Of a stretch of DNA of 64,000 bases, positions 16,863 to 24,993 are shown one piece after another. Positions within the stretch are counted from its first letter, which is position 1; each line of letters opens with the position of its first letter. The notes below the pieces were generated by a model. That model was not told the DNA's origin. It ran no database searches and saw nothing but the letters and a program-made list of their open reading frames with translations. Source of the stretch: Chryseobacterium sp. (GTDB lineage Bacteria > Bacteroidota > Bacteroidia > Flavobacteriales > Weeksellaceae); the NCBI GenBank assembly GCA_031277615.1, contig JAITMC010000023.1, positions 1-64,000 on the forward strand, given 5' to 3'. The position numbers and the translations under genes were made by a program.

Positions 16863-17891
16863 TTACTTTGGTTCATATTTTTTTGTTTCCCACATATTAT
16901 CCATATCAATCTTTGTGATCTGGATTTCTTTATCATTTTGCCGGAATACCATTTTCCTGTTCTTCAGATTTTCATCCATTTTAAGAATGATTTCTATCGG
17001 CTTATTTTGATCTGCATTTTTAAACAGAGAGAATATTTCATCTTCATCAAAATATTTGACTTCAAATACGGTCTGGATTCCGTTTTTATCTTCAAACTGA
17101 TAAGAGATCAGACGGGGAACCGCTCTTTCTTTGGATGGATTTTCCATTACTGACTGGTTGAAGAGGGTTTCCTGTTCGCCGTTATACATCTCCATGGTAA
17201 CATTTTTCAGCACGTGGCCGGGAATTTCTGTTTTTGTTTTCCAGCTGTATTTTTTGCGGTAGGTATCCCAAATTCCGAAAGGAATGCCTTTTACTTTCAT
17301 ATTTTCATAGGCTTCCGGCACAGAGCGGCTCATATTAAAATATTCTTCCTGGGAAATGGTAGGGTTTCCCGGTACATAATCCTTCATGGCCACGGTAGTT
17401 TCCTTTGCCTGAAATCTACCTATTTCTACCTGCTGGTCATTTCCGTACATCCATACCACGGCTACTCCTCCAGGGGCCAGCCCAACCACAACTGATGAAT
17501 AGCTTTCCTTTTCATTGGTTCTCCAGTTGACTGTACCTTCTTTAAAAAGTTTTTTGATCTTATCTACCGGAAGATCCCAGTTTCCTTTATAAAATTTATT
17601 TTCCAGAAATGATGCCCAGGTTACTTCCAGCCTTACCGGAACTGCTTTAAGGTCTTCTCCCTGCGTATGCAGAGATCCGCTGTAGCCCCATCCGGTATGG
17701 GAGATTCCTGAACAAGGTACGTATACATTGCTTCCGTCTTCAAGAAAAAGATGGCCCTGATAAATATTCATCGGGTATAACGAAGGTGAGCTTTCCGTAG
17801 GAAGCCATTGGTATTTTTCCATTTTATTTTGGCACGAAATGAATGAACTTACAAAAATCAATACATTAATAATAGCTGTTTTCACGTTCAT
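16863..17891 (-). CDS. DUF2931 family lipoprotein, candidate lipase immunity protein
   Basis: The start at 17891 gives 342 aa and a lipoprotein-like signal ('NVLIFVSSFISCQ', Cys20). A longer frame adds 23 residues that would hide it. 'VPVRLEVTWASFLENKFYKG' followed by 'GLAPGGVAVVWMYG' identifies DUF2931. This family is often found beside T6SS phospholipases, and here it is two genes downstream of a DUF2235 lipase and 7 bp after the small membrane protein. A periplasmic immunity function is inferred from context. Confidence 0.72.
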   Translation of the reverse strand: MNVKTAIINVLIFVSSFISCQNKMEKYQWLPTESSPSLYPMNIYQGHLFLEDGSNVYVPCSGISHTGWGYSGSLHTQGEDLKAVPVRLEVTWASFLENKFYKGNWDLPVDKIKKLFKEGTVNWRTNEKESYSSVVVGLAPGGVAVVWMYGNDQQVEIGRFQAKETTVAMKDYVPGNPTISQEEYFNMSRSVPEAYENMKVKGIPFGIWDTYRKKYSWKTKTEIPGHVLKNVTMEMYNGEQETLFNQSVMENPSKERAVPRLISYQFEDKNGIQTVFEVKYFDEDEIFSLFKNADQNKPIEIILKMDENLKNRKMVFRQNDKEIQITKIDMDNMWETKKYEPK

Positions 17892-17898
17892 TGTTGGT

Positions 17899-18180
17899 TC
17901 AGTTAAAATAATTTCGATGTGGTAATATAAAATATAAGGCTGCCATAAACAGCAATACACTTATATTAATGATCAGTTTGGTTCTGTTTTTTTTATACAG
18001 CCAGAAAAAGGTCTCCAAAAAAATGTACCCCCACACGGCAAAAAAGACATACAACGGAATTTCGTCTACATCATAAGTCTGCCCTTTGAATCCGCTTTCG
18101 GCAAACATGAAATAGAATGTCAGATAAGGGATCAGCAAAAGGATCAGTCTGAGAGCGGTATGTTTTATAGCTGTTTTCAT
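17899..18180 (-). CDS. Small membrane protein coupled to the T6SS lipase
   Basis: The ATG at 18180-18178 overlaps the lipase stop (ATGA), so translation is probably coupled. I prefer it to the upstream ATG at 18204. It gives 93 aa with three hydrophobic segments (about 9-27, 42-62 and 69-86). No family is recognised. Position between the lipase and the DUF2931 lipoprotein suggests a membrane-bound immunity component. Equally it could be an unrelated passenger. Confidence 0.62.
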   Translation of the reverse strand: MKTAIKHTALRLILLLIPYLTFYFMFAESGFKGQTYDVDEIPLYVFFAVWGYIFLETFFWLYKKNRTKLIINISVLLFMAALYFILPHRNYFN

Positions 18181-19637
18181 GAGTTGGGAGCCATTCTTCG
18201 CCACCTTCTTACCTGCAGCCTGTTTGTATCCAGTGTATAGTTGGGTTTGTATCCGATTGCTCCGAATTTTGAGTTCCAGTGCAGGTATCTGTTTCTCAGA
18301 TCCATCAGTATGTTATGATCTGCAACAATCCTGTTGAAATTTGCCACAGTGATCTTCTTCAGCTCCAGCTGTTTCCTCAAATCTTCAATCTGCCTGTTGG
18401 TATAGTAAACCATTTGCGGAGCAGTTCCGTTGATATATTCATCCAGTCTTTTCTTCACTTTGGTGAGGTCGAGCGGATAATAGGGTTCTTCTTTTCCGTT
18501 AGGAATTTTGTATGAGATTGCGAGGTTCTCAAGATCAATGGTATCACCATAATTTTTATTGACAAGCTCGCTCATGATATGCAGAGGAATGAAGCTGTAT
18601 CTGTTGCTGATCTGTTCTCTGGTAATATAGGTTTCAAGCCAATAGTTAGGGCGTGTCACCTCCTCATTTTTAAACCATCCCTGTGCAATAAGGCTATTGA
18701 GATCGTTATTCAGAATCCTTTTATAGTCATCATCGTCCAGCCCGTCTCCCGGAGTATTGTCGAAATCCATGATCTGTTTTTCCTCCTTCATGTTATGCGT
18801 ATAGCAGCCTCCGACATCGGAGTGTACCCCCGGCAGATAATAGTCTGTTCCTCCTGCCAGTTCCGATCTGGTGAGCATAAAATTTTCTCTATGCTCATCT
18901 GATGCTGCCAGGTGGATAATTTTGCCGGCTTTGAGTGTATTCAGGTTAAGTTCTACAACGTCATTGGTAAAATCAGGATCTGTGGTAGTTTCTTTTGCGT
19001 TAGGATCATAGGATGAAACGGTATCATAAATCCCTAAAAATCTTACTCTTATAGAATTATATGATATCTGGCTTCTGTTGAGAAGATTCCCAAGGATTCC
19101 GTTTTTGGGTTGAGTCTGTGTTACTTCAAACACGAAATTCCTTGCTGCCGCCGCTCCTCTGCTGAAACCGAATACATCAAAGGTAATGGTATTCACTTCA
19201 TATTTTCCTTTCAGTTCATTAATCTTTTCAGAAATACGCTGGCATCCTCTTTCTACCTTTGCCCGGATCCCTGTGCTTCCGGCTCCATAAGCCACGCCTT
19301 TATGATTCAGTTTTTTATCGCTGTCGCTGCCCCAGTCCTCTGTTCCGATACCTTCGATATAGATTTTAGCAACATTTTTACTTCGGTCTTCCTTATACCA
19401 GCGTTCTTTCCGGGCTACATTGGAGAGGTCGTTGGTATAGCTGTCGTCTTCTTTGTTAGACTGTTTTTTATACACTTCTTTTTCCCTGGCCGTAGGAGTA
19501 TGGCCGGGTTCATTTCCTCCGGCTTTTGTATTGGCTCTGTTATTCTGGGTACCGTCAAAAAAAATTCCGATACGGATATCAATCTGCCCTTTTCCCGGTG
19601 GTGACGGTTCGTAATTTCCAAAAACTACATTTGACAT
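18177..19637 (-). CDS. DUF2235 (Tle1-like) phospholipase, predicted T6SS effector
   Basis: This 486-aa protein has no signal peptide. 'IGIFFDGTQNN' at about 24-33 and the nucleophile elbow 'GFSRGAAAARNF' (Ser159) define the DUF2235 alpha/beta-hydrolase family, which includes the Tle1 phospholipases. Asp205 ('GIYDTVSSYDP') and His272 ('LPGVHSDVGG') are likely partners in the catalytic triad. Such effectors are delivered with VgrG and attack membrane phospholipids of the target cell. It is encoded just after vgrG and a small protein, and followed by two potential immunity genes. Confidence 0.85.
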   Translation of the reverse strand: MSNVVFGNYEPSPPGKGQIDIRIGIFFDGTQNNRANTKAGGNEPGHTPTAREKEVYKKQSNKEDDSYTNDLSNVARKERWYKEDRSKNVAKIYIEGIGTEDWGSDSDKKLNHKGVAYGAGSTGIRAKVERGCQRISEKINELKGKYEVNTITFDVFGFSRGAAAARNFVFEVTQTQPKNGILGNLLNRSQISYNSIRVRFLGIYDTVSSYDPNAKETTTDPDFTNDVVELNLNTLKAGKIIHLAASDEHRENFMLTRSELAGGTDYYLPGVHSDVGGCYTHNMKEEKQIMDFDNTPGDGLDDDDYKRILNNDLNSLIAQGWFKNEEVTRPNYWLETYITREQISNRYSFIPLHIMSELVNKNYGDTIDLENLAISYKIPNGKEEPYYPLDLTKVKKRLDEYINGTAPQMVYYTNRQIEDLRKQLELKKITVANFNRIVADHNILMDLRNRYLHWNSKFGAIGYKPNYTLDTNRLQVRRWRRMAPNS

Positions 19638-19649
19638 AGATTCTGTAAT

Positions 19650-19820
19650 TTATTTGTTTCCATGAGACATGATTTTCTTGTTGCTTGCCAGAACAAGGTT
19701 TTCTTTTCGTGCCTCTACATTGATTTTTTTTGCAATTTTTTCAACTTTTTTTCCAACATTCAGGTGATAGGTATCTTTAACGGTTACTTTGATGTTGGTC
19801 GCTGTTTTGATGATGGCCAT
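19650..19820 (-). CDS. Small beta-helix-like protein next to VgrG
   Basis: The ATG at 19820, 1 bp after the vgrG stop, gives 56 aa (an upstream ATG would overlap vgrG). The sequence 'IKVTVKDTYHLNVGKKVEKI' and 'INVEARKENLVLASNKKIMS' has the alternating short-strand pattern of the VgrG C-terminal beta-helix. It could extend the spike, act as an adaptor for the lipase encoded 12 bp downstream, or be a leftover of a longer VgrG. No family recognised. Confidence 0.55.
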   Translation of the reverse strand: MAIIKTATNIKVTVKDTYHLNVGKKVEKIAKKINVEARKENLVLASNKKIMSHGNK

Positions 19821-19821
19821 A

Positions 19822-21753
19822 TCAGAAAAGTTTTGATTTTTCGGCACTGTTGAATTCTACGATCTTCCCACTTTGCATAGTCATATTTTCAAGCTCGCTG
19901 AACATGGATATTTCACCTGCAATTTCATTGGAGGTTTCCGATTCTCTTTTGAATTCCTTTTCTACCAGTTCTGTTCTGGTATCTGAAGATTCTCTGATAT
20001 CTCCTGAGGCGATCTGTTCTATATCTTTTCCGGCCGTAGAACTGATATTTTCATTGGCCGTGCTGGTAATGCTTGCTCCGGCATCAATTGAAATTTCTTT
20101 TCCGGCGGTAATGCTTATATTTTCTCCGGCATTGAGCGTGAAATTTTTGGGAGCTTTTACGCTGATATTGCCCTGTCCATCCATAAAAAAGGTATTTCCG
20201 CTCGGATCCAGGATCTTTACGCTTCCTTCTTCGTCGTTCATCAGAATCCTGATTCCGCTTCTGGTCTGTATGGATTTCAGGTGGTTATTGATTCCGCCAC
20301 CAAGCCCTACTCCTCCGTGGAACATTCCTCCCATTACGAATGGCCTGTCCGGATGACTGTGCACGAAATTCACCATCACCTGGTCTCCCACTTCCGGAAT
20401 AGCAACATATCCCCTGTTTTGGGAGATCTGATCGGTTCCTCCGGCATCAGGGCTCATCATTCTGATAAAATGAGTGGTATCATTGGTCTGCCAGTCAAAT
20501 CTTACCTGTATTCTTCCCTGTCCTTCCGGATCGGCATTGGAAATAACAGTCGCGGTCTGAGGTTCTGCTTTCGGAATATTGAATTCTGGTTTCGGAAGAA
20601 ATCCTGTATCGGCTGCAATTCCTGTAAAACTTCCTTTATAATGCCCTATGGTATCGATCTCATGTTCAGATTCTGTGATCATGATTCTTGTAAAATAGGA
20701 TGTCTCATTGGAATCCGGTTTGCGCATCTGCACATCGGCTACACATCCCGGGTGAAGGAACGGCACGGTAGTATTTCCTGATATGTTAAAAACATTGACT
20801 GCTTCACTTCCGGAAGCACTTTTCTGTGAATACTCCACATCGAGGTGAGTAGTCGCCTTGATCGGAGCGATCTGAAGTGCCGGGGTTTTATAGATATTGT
20901 TGTTGTGTTCATAGGCTGTCTTAGCCAGATCCCCAACATGCTTTACCGGTGTTGCACCGGACGTCAGCTTTTCATTTCTGTTACTGTTGTAGCCGTAAAA
21001 CTGCGGTTTGGTGTGTACAGCCTTCAGTTCTACTTTAATATCATTGGCACTGCTCCCGTACGTAAGCATGATCGGCTTGTTCTGAGGCGGAAGTTTTCCG
21101 AAATGAAGAACTTCACCGTCGTAATAAAACTGTTCACCATATGCTTCTGCCATTCTCGCCAGATAGTTATAGTGGGTTTCATCATACTGGGTACTGTAGA
21201 TGATCTGGGAAAAATTATTGGCCTCTACCCTGATATCAAAACGGCTTTTATCAATTCCCTGTCTGATAACTTCTTCGGCAATAATTCCCATATTTACGGG
21301 CTGCACTCCTCCGAAACTCTGAATATGGGGAGCACCGTCCAGCAATACAGTCGGGCTGTATCCTGTAAGCACGATATTGCCCAGGCTCATTTTTTCCTGG
21401 CTGAAACCTACTCCTGTAATGATTCCCACAAAGGTTCTTTCGGGGCTGTTGTCTATATCTTTATAGGAAATGACGGCCGTAAGACGTTTTCCCAGAAATT
21501 TATTAGCTTCTTCCAGAGAATGGGTCTGGCGGTCTCCCAAGGTATCATGCGCAAGGGTAAGCGTAAATTCATGATGTTTTCGGGTACTTTGTTTAAGCTT
21601 GAAATGTTTATAGTAGTTGATGATCTTTCCTTCTATCACGAGAGAAAGCTTTACCAGACGGTTAATGCCTATATGGTGATTTTCGGATATTCCGTCTGCA
21701 TTTTGCGTCGGACGGAATGATGATCCTCTTGATTGTTCAGGTTTAACAGACAT
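19822..21753 (-). CDS. vgrG: VgrG spike protein of a T6SS-iii
   Basis: This 643-aa protein has an N-terminal gp27-like region (about 30-390), then a gp5 OB-fold ('ATVISNADPEGQGRIQVRFD' about 404, 'RGYVAIPEVGDQVMVNF', 'DRPFVMGGMFHGG'), followed by a beta-helix needle from about 515 with repeated 'GNISVKAPKNFTLNAGENIS' units. The extra C-terminal tail 'TRTELVEKEFKRESETSN' is helical. VgrG forms the trimeric tip pushed through the target envelope. It heads a tightly spaced ten-gene operon. Confidence 0.93.
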   Translation of the reverse strand: MSVKPEQSRGSSFRPTQNADGISENHHIGINRLVKLSLVIEGKIINYYKHFKLKQSTRKHHEFTLTLAHDTLGDRQTHSLEEANKFLGKRLTAVISYKDIDNSPERTFVGIITGVGFSQEKMSLGNIVLTGYSPTVLLDGAPHIQSFGGVQPVNMGIIAEEVIRQGIDKSRFDIRVEANNFSQIIYSTQYDETHYNYLARMAEAYGEQFYYDGEVLHFGKLPPQNKPIMLTYGSSANDIKVELKAVHTKPQFYGYNSNRNEKLTSGATPVKHVGDLAKTAYEHNNNIYKTPALQIAPIKATTHLDVEYSQKSASGSEAVNVFNISGNTTVPFLHPGCVADVQMRKPDSNETSYFTRIMITESEHEIDTIGHYKGSFTGIAADTGFLPKPEFNIPKAEPQTATVISNADPEGQGRIQVRFDWQTNDTTHFIRMMSPDAGGTDQISQNRGYVAIPEVGDQVMVNFVHSHPDRPFVMGGMFHGGVGLGGGINNHLKSIQTRSGIRILMNDEEGSVKILDPSGNTFFMDGQGNISVKAPKNFTLNAGENISITAGKEISIDAGASITSTANENISSTAGKDIEQIASGDIRESSDTRTELVEKEFKRESETSNEIAGEISMFSELENMTMQSGKIVEFNSAEKSKLF

Positions 21754-21853
21754 ATTTTATAGGTGATTTGTTTTTATTTTGATAATTATTCAATTTCTAC
21801 AGGAGTTAAAAAAAATAAATAAACTTCCATAGAAAATGACCTTCATATCAGGG

Positions 21854-21882
21854 AAAAAAAGACCGTCTTTCCGGGACAGTCT
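21854..21882 (-). terminator. Terminator between tssD and vgrG
   Basis: On the minus strand AGACTGTC (21882-21875) pairs with GACGGTCT (21867-21860), followed by seven Ts, 26 bp after the tssD stop. It would let the tube protein be made in excess over the spike and effectors. Confidence 0.82.
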
Positions 21883-21907
21883 CTTTATATGATGTACTAT
21901 TCGGAGT

Positions 21908-22312
21908 CTAGCTCAAAGGCCAGAATCCTTCATAGTAAGCACTACCGTAAATAATGCTTTCTGCGCTCACAATAAAACTGATCAGCATATTATTGCTGTC
22001 CAGCGCATCAAAATCCACTTCATGCTGGATCACATAGCCGTTTTCCCACTTCAATGTGATCAGGGTTCCTTCTTCATGAGATTTATTGAAAGTAATTTCT
22101 CCGCTTGTAGGCTTATATTTGCTGTTCAGCAAACTTTCCAGAATATCTGATTTTTCTGTTGCCTCTATTGTTATTTTGATAAGCGCATTAGACGGATCAG
22201 ACGCTACACGTCCTGAAACATCCGTAGATCTTGCTACACTGTAGTTCAGCTTTAACAGCTTCTGACCTTCGCCTCCATTGAATTTTAAGATTCCTCTTGA
22301 ATTTCCTGCCAT
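21908..22312 (-). CDS. tssD: T6SS tube protein TssD (Hcp)
   Basis: This 134-aa protein, beginning 'MAGNSRGILKFNGGEGQKLL', matches the Bacteroidetes Hcp family: 'LNYSVARSTDVSGRVASDP', 'IKITIEATEKSDILESLLN' and 'GTLITLKWENGYVIQHEVDF'. Hcp rings stack into the inner tube of the secretion needle and also carry small effectors. The gene has its own promoter (22363-22389) and terminator. Confidence 0.92.
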   Translation of the reverse strand: MAGNSRGILKFNGGEGQKLLKLNYSVARSTDVSGRVASDPSNALIKITIEATEKSDILESLLNSKYKPTSGEITFNKSHEEGTLITLKWENGYVIQHEVDFDALDSNNMLISFIVSAESIIYGSAYYEGFWPLS

Positions 22313-22362
22313 ATTCTTAAATTTTACTACTAATACCTTATTGTTTCATAAGGTTTGAAAAA

Positions 22363-22389
22363 CAAAGATAAAGTTCAGGTTTTAAACAA
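22363..22389 (-). promoter_or_regulatory. Predicted tssD promoter
   Basis: On the minus strand TATCTTTG (22370-22363) matches the TAnnTTTG -7 element exactly. A TTG (22389-22387) lies 16 bp upstream, slightly closer than the usual 19. The leader to the ATG at 22312 would be about 45 nt. Confidence 0.55.
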
Positions 22390-22536
22390 AAAAGTTTTTA
22401 AGGCACAGTTTTATAAATTGTAGTAGTTCTACGATTTTTCAGCTGGGGAGCAGTATTGGAAAATACAAAGAAATCAAAGCTGAAAAAGCACGAATACGTC
22501 TGAGAAGTATGGGTTAAAATGATTCAGAAGTATGAA

Positions 22537-22815
22537 TTAATAATGTTTATAAGCATAGGAAGCAATGATAATAATGAAATTGACAGCCGCCATGATCATC
22601 AGAATACTGCCGTATTTCCTCTTCCGGTCGACGACGCTCAGGCCGAGTGTGAACAGAAACAGAAGTAATGTGTATACGGCAGGATAAGTATGAAAAGCTT
22701 CTGAAAACTTCCCCTGAAAGACGAGCAGGATGGCCCTTTGGGCTCCGCAACCCAAACATTCAAACCCAAGGTATTTTTTGATAGGGCAGGTCAGCATAAA
22801 GTCTTCCATGCTCAT
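22537..22815 (-). CDS. DUF2752 family membrane protein
   Basis: This 92-aa protein contains the DUF2752 signature 'LTCPIKKYLGFECLGCGAQRA', with Cys residues spaced as in the family, then two hydrophobic segments (about 45-60 and 71-88). It is an integral membrane protein of unknown function. It stands alone, about 130 bp from namA. Confidence 0.82.
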   Translation of the reverse strand: MSMEDFMLTCPIKKYLGFECLGCGAQRAILLVFQGKFSEAFHTYPAVYTLLLFLFTLGLSVVDRKRKYGSILMIMAAVNFIIIIASYAYKHY

Positions 22816-22948
22816 ATTTATATTATTTTATTTAACCTATTAAGATTCCTTAAGGAGAAATCAAAGTTTTTTCAGCAGAAGATTTAAACTCTGTGATAAG
22901 CAGCGTAAATCCTTAAAAATTCTAATCATGTAATTTCTTCGTACTGTA

Positions 22949-24001
22949 TCAGGAAGAAATTTTCGCTCTGGTGTACTGATGGGGGAAAAAGCATTCCTCT
23001 TTCATTTCAAAAGCTCCCTGAACTGCTATATAAGGATTTCTCAGGATCTCTCTGGCCACAAATATCAGGTCGGCATCTCCGTTCTGAAGAATTTCCTCTG
23101 CCTGTTCCGGTGTTGTGATCAGTCCCACCGCTCCGGTTTTTACAGCGGCTTCATTTCTTATCCGGGATGAGAAAGGAACCTGATAGCCGTCAAAAACTGA
23201 AATTTTTGCTCCATGGATATTTCCGCCACTGGAAACATCTACCAGGTCTACGGCATGTTCTTTTAAAACTCCTGCCAATTTAACGCTGTCTTCAACGGCC
23301 CAGCCATTTTCCGCATATTCGGTTCCGGAAATCCTGACAAAAAGGGCTGTATTTTTATTCAGTTCTTCGTTTACGGCATCAACGATCTCTATCAGAAACC
23401 GGATCCTGTTTTCGAAGCTTCCGCCATATTCATCGGTTCTGATATTGGATAACGGTGATAAAAACTGATGAATAAGATACCCGTGGGCACCGTGAATTTC
23501 AATGATGTCAAAACCTGCTTCAACGGCTCTTTTAGCTGCTGCTTTAAAATTCTGTACCTGCTGCTTAACTTCATCAGCAGTAAGAACATGCGGAATTCTT
23601 TCATCGGGATGATAAGGAATCGGGCTTGGTGCCAGGGTTTCCCAGCCTTCTTCGAGCGAAATCTGTTTATTATTCCAGGTGGAGCCTTTTCTTCCTGCAT
23701 GGGCCAGCTGAATGCCTATTTTACTTTCTGAGTGGGTATGCACAAAGTCAACGATCTTTTTAAGCTGACCAGCCTGTTCATCATTCCAGATTCCCATACA
23801 CCGGTTGGTAATTCTTCCTTTCGGTTCCACGCCTGTAGCTTCTACGACAAGAAGCCCGGTTCCGCCCTGTGCCCTGCTTCCGTAATGAACAAAATGGAAA
23901 TCATCAGCCATTCCGTTTTCGCAGGAATACATGCACATCGGTGACATTACCCAGCGGTTTTTTAATTCTATATTTCTGAATTTTATCGGTGTATACAGCA
24001 T
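22949..24001 (-). CDS. namA: NADPH dehydrogenase, old yellow enzyme family (YqjM/NamA type)
   Basis: This 350-aa TIM-barrel flavoprotein carries 'NRWVMSPMCMYSCENGMADD' near residue 15, including the Cys that tunes the FMN in YqjM-type enzymes, then 'IQLAHAGRKG', 'IEIHGAHGYLIHQFLSPLSN' (active-site His pair) and 'SGTEYAENGW'. These enzymes reduce activated C=C bonds of electrophiles with NADPH. The length is usual. It is divergent from cdd. Confidence 0.9.
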   Translation of the reverse strand: MLYTPIKFRNIELKNRWVMSPMCMYSCENGMADDFHFVHYGSRAQGGTGLLVVEATGVEPKGRITNRCMGIWNDEQAGQLKKIVDFVHTHSESKIGIQLAHAGRKGSTWNNKQISLEEGWETLAPSPIPYHPDERIPHVLTADEVKQQVQNFKAAAKRAVEAGFDIIEIHGAHGYLIHQFLSPLSNIRTDEYGGSFENRIRFLIEIVDAVNEELNKNTALFVRISGTEYAENGWAVEDSVKLAGVLKEHAVDLVDVSSGGNIHGAKISVFDGYQVPFSSRIRNEAAVKTGAVGLITTPEQAEEILQNGDADLIFVAREILRNPYIAVQGAFEMKEECFFPHQYTRAKISS

Positions 24002-24104
24002 TTTAATCTTTTGAATTTCAAGTTAATGATCTAATGAACAAAAAATATTGTCCACCTGATTAAAAAGAACTAATTTTAGCCCCCCTTTTTTAGTCGTACA
24101 ATAT

Positions 24105-24587
24105 ATGAAAAAAGACCTACAGATCAGTTACGAGTATTTTAAGAATAGCAGTGAACTGAACGATATAGAAAAAAAATTATTCGAAAGAGCGAAGGAAGCC
24201 CGTGAAAAAGCATATGCCCCCTACTCCCAGTTTCTGGTGGGCTGTTCTGTACTTCTTGAAAACGGTGAGATCTACTCCGGCAACAACCAGGAGAATGCAG
24301 CATTTCCGTCCGGATTGTGTGCGGAGAGAACTACGCTTTTCTGGGTGGCGGCCAATTTCCCTGATGTGAAGATTAAAAAGATCTTCGTACTGGGCGGCCC
24401 TAAGGAATTCCATGAGAAAAATCCTCCGATCCCTCCATGCGGAGCCTGCCGTCAGAGCTTAATTGAATATGAAACCAAGCAGAATGAGAATATCGACCTT
24501 TATTTTTCAAGCATGAATGAAGAGGTTTTCAAAGTACAGGCGATCAAAGATCTTCTTCCGTTTTATTTTGATGCTTCGTTTTTGTAA
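24105..24587 (+). CDS. cdd: Cytidine deaminase
   Basis: A 160-aa protein with the zinc/catalytic motif 'NAAFPSGLCAERTTLFW' (Cys-Ala-Glu) and 'PPIPPCGACRQSL' (the two zinc Cys residues). It deaminates cytidine and deoxycytidine in pyrimidine salvage. The length and motif spacing fit the homotetrameric three-cysteine class. Monocistronic. Confidence 0.95.
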   Translation: MKKDLQISYEYFKNSSELNDIEKKLFERAKEAREKAYAPYSQFLVGCSVLLENGEIYSGNNQENAAFPSGLCAERTTLFWVAANFPDVKIKKIFVLGGPKEFHEKNPPIPPCGACRQSLIEYETKQNENIDLYFSSMNEEVFKVQAIKDLLPFYFDASFL

Positions 24588-24763
24588 TAGCTGAATCATC
24601 CGGATCAGAAAAACCATTAAATTGGAAATATAATATATCCGCAAAATCAGACAGGAGAGGAATATGAAAGTATATAAATTAATTTCTTTTCAGGTTTTGC
24701 GTGTTCATTAAAAGCAAAGATTTACAGATAGATTAATCTTTATTTTTTCATTTTTCTGTCTTT

Positions 24764-24794
24764 TTGTCTAATGCATTTTAAAAACTTATCTTTG
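24764..24794 (+). promoter_or_regulatory. Promoter of the B12-regulated operon
   Basis: TTG (24764-24766), 20 bp spacer, TATCTTTG (24787-24794), a near-perfect Bacteroidetes promoter. Transcription would begin just before the riboswitch. Confidence 0.68.
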
Positions 24795-24800
24795 CAAAAA

Positions 24801-24950
24801 TTTTGGTTTCCAGTCTATTGGAAATAATAGGGAATTGGGTGAAAATCCCAAGCTGTCCCCGCAACTGTAAATCGCAATGAGAGTTTCTGCAAAAAACCAC
24901 TGTTTATCCGGGAAGGTGCAGAACGCGAAAGTCAGGAGACCTGCCAAAAT
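24801..24950 (+). promoter_or_regulatory. Cobalamin riboswitch
   Basis: The conserved blocks of the AdoCbl riboswitch are present in order: 'GGGAATTGGGTGAAAATCC' (24830-24848), 'AGCTGTCCCCGCAACTGTAA' (24851-24870), 'GGTGCAGAACGC' near 24915 and the B12 box 'GTCAGGAGACCTGCC' (24931-24945). It lies 44 bp before the ATG of the TonB-dependent receptor. Binding of cobalamin should repress expression, probably by hiding the ribosome binding site, since no clear terminator follows. Confidence 0.95.
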
Positions 24951-24993
24951 GCTAATTAAAAATATATTGCTTTCGGAGGAAAAGTAAAATAGT

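Noticed and set aside
20845-21720. 291-codon plus-strand open frame opposite vgrG
   Set aside because: VgrG motifs on the minus strand are unmistakable, and the antisense translation shows no family features.
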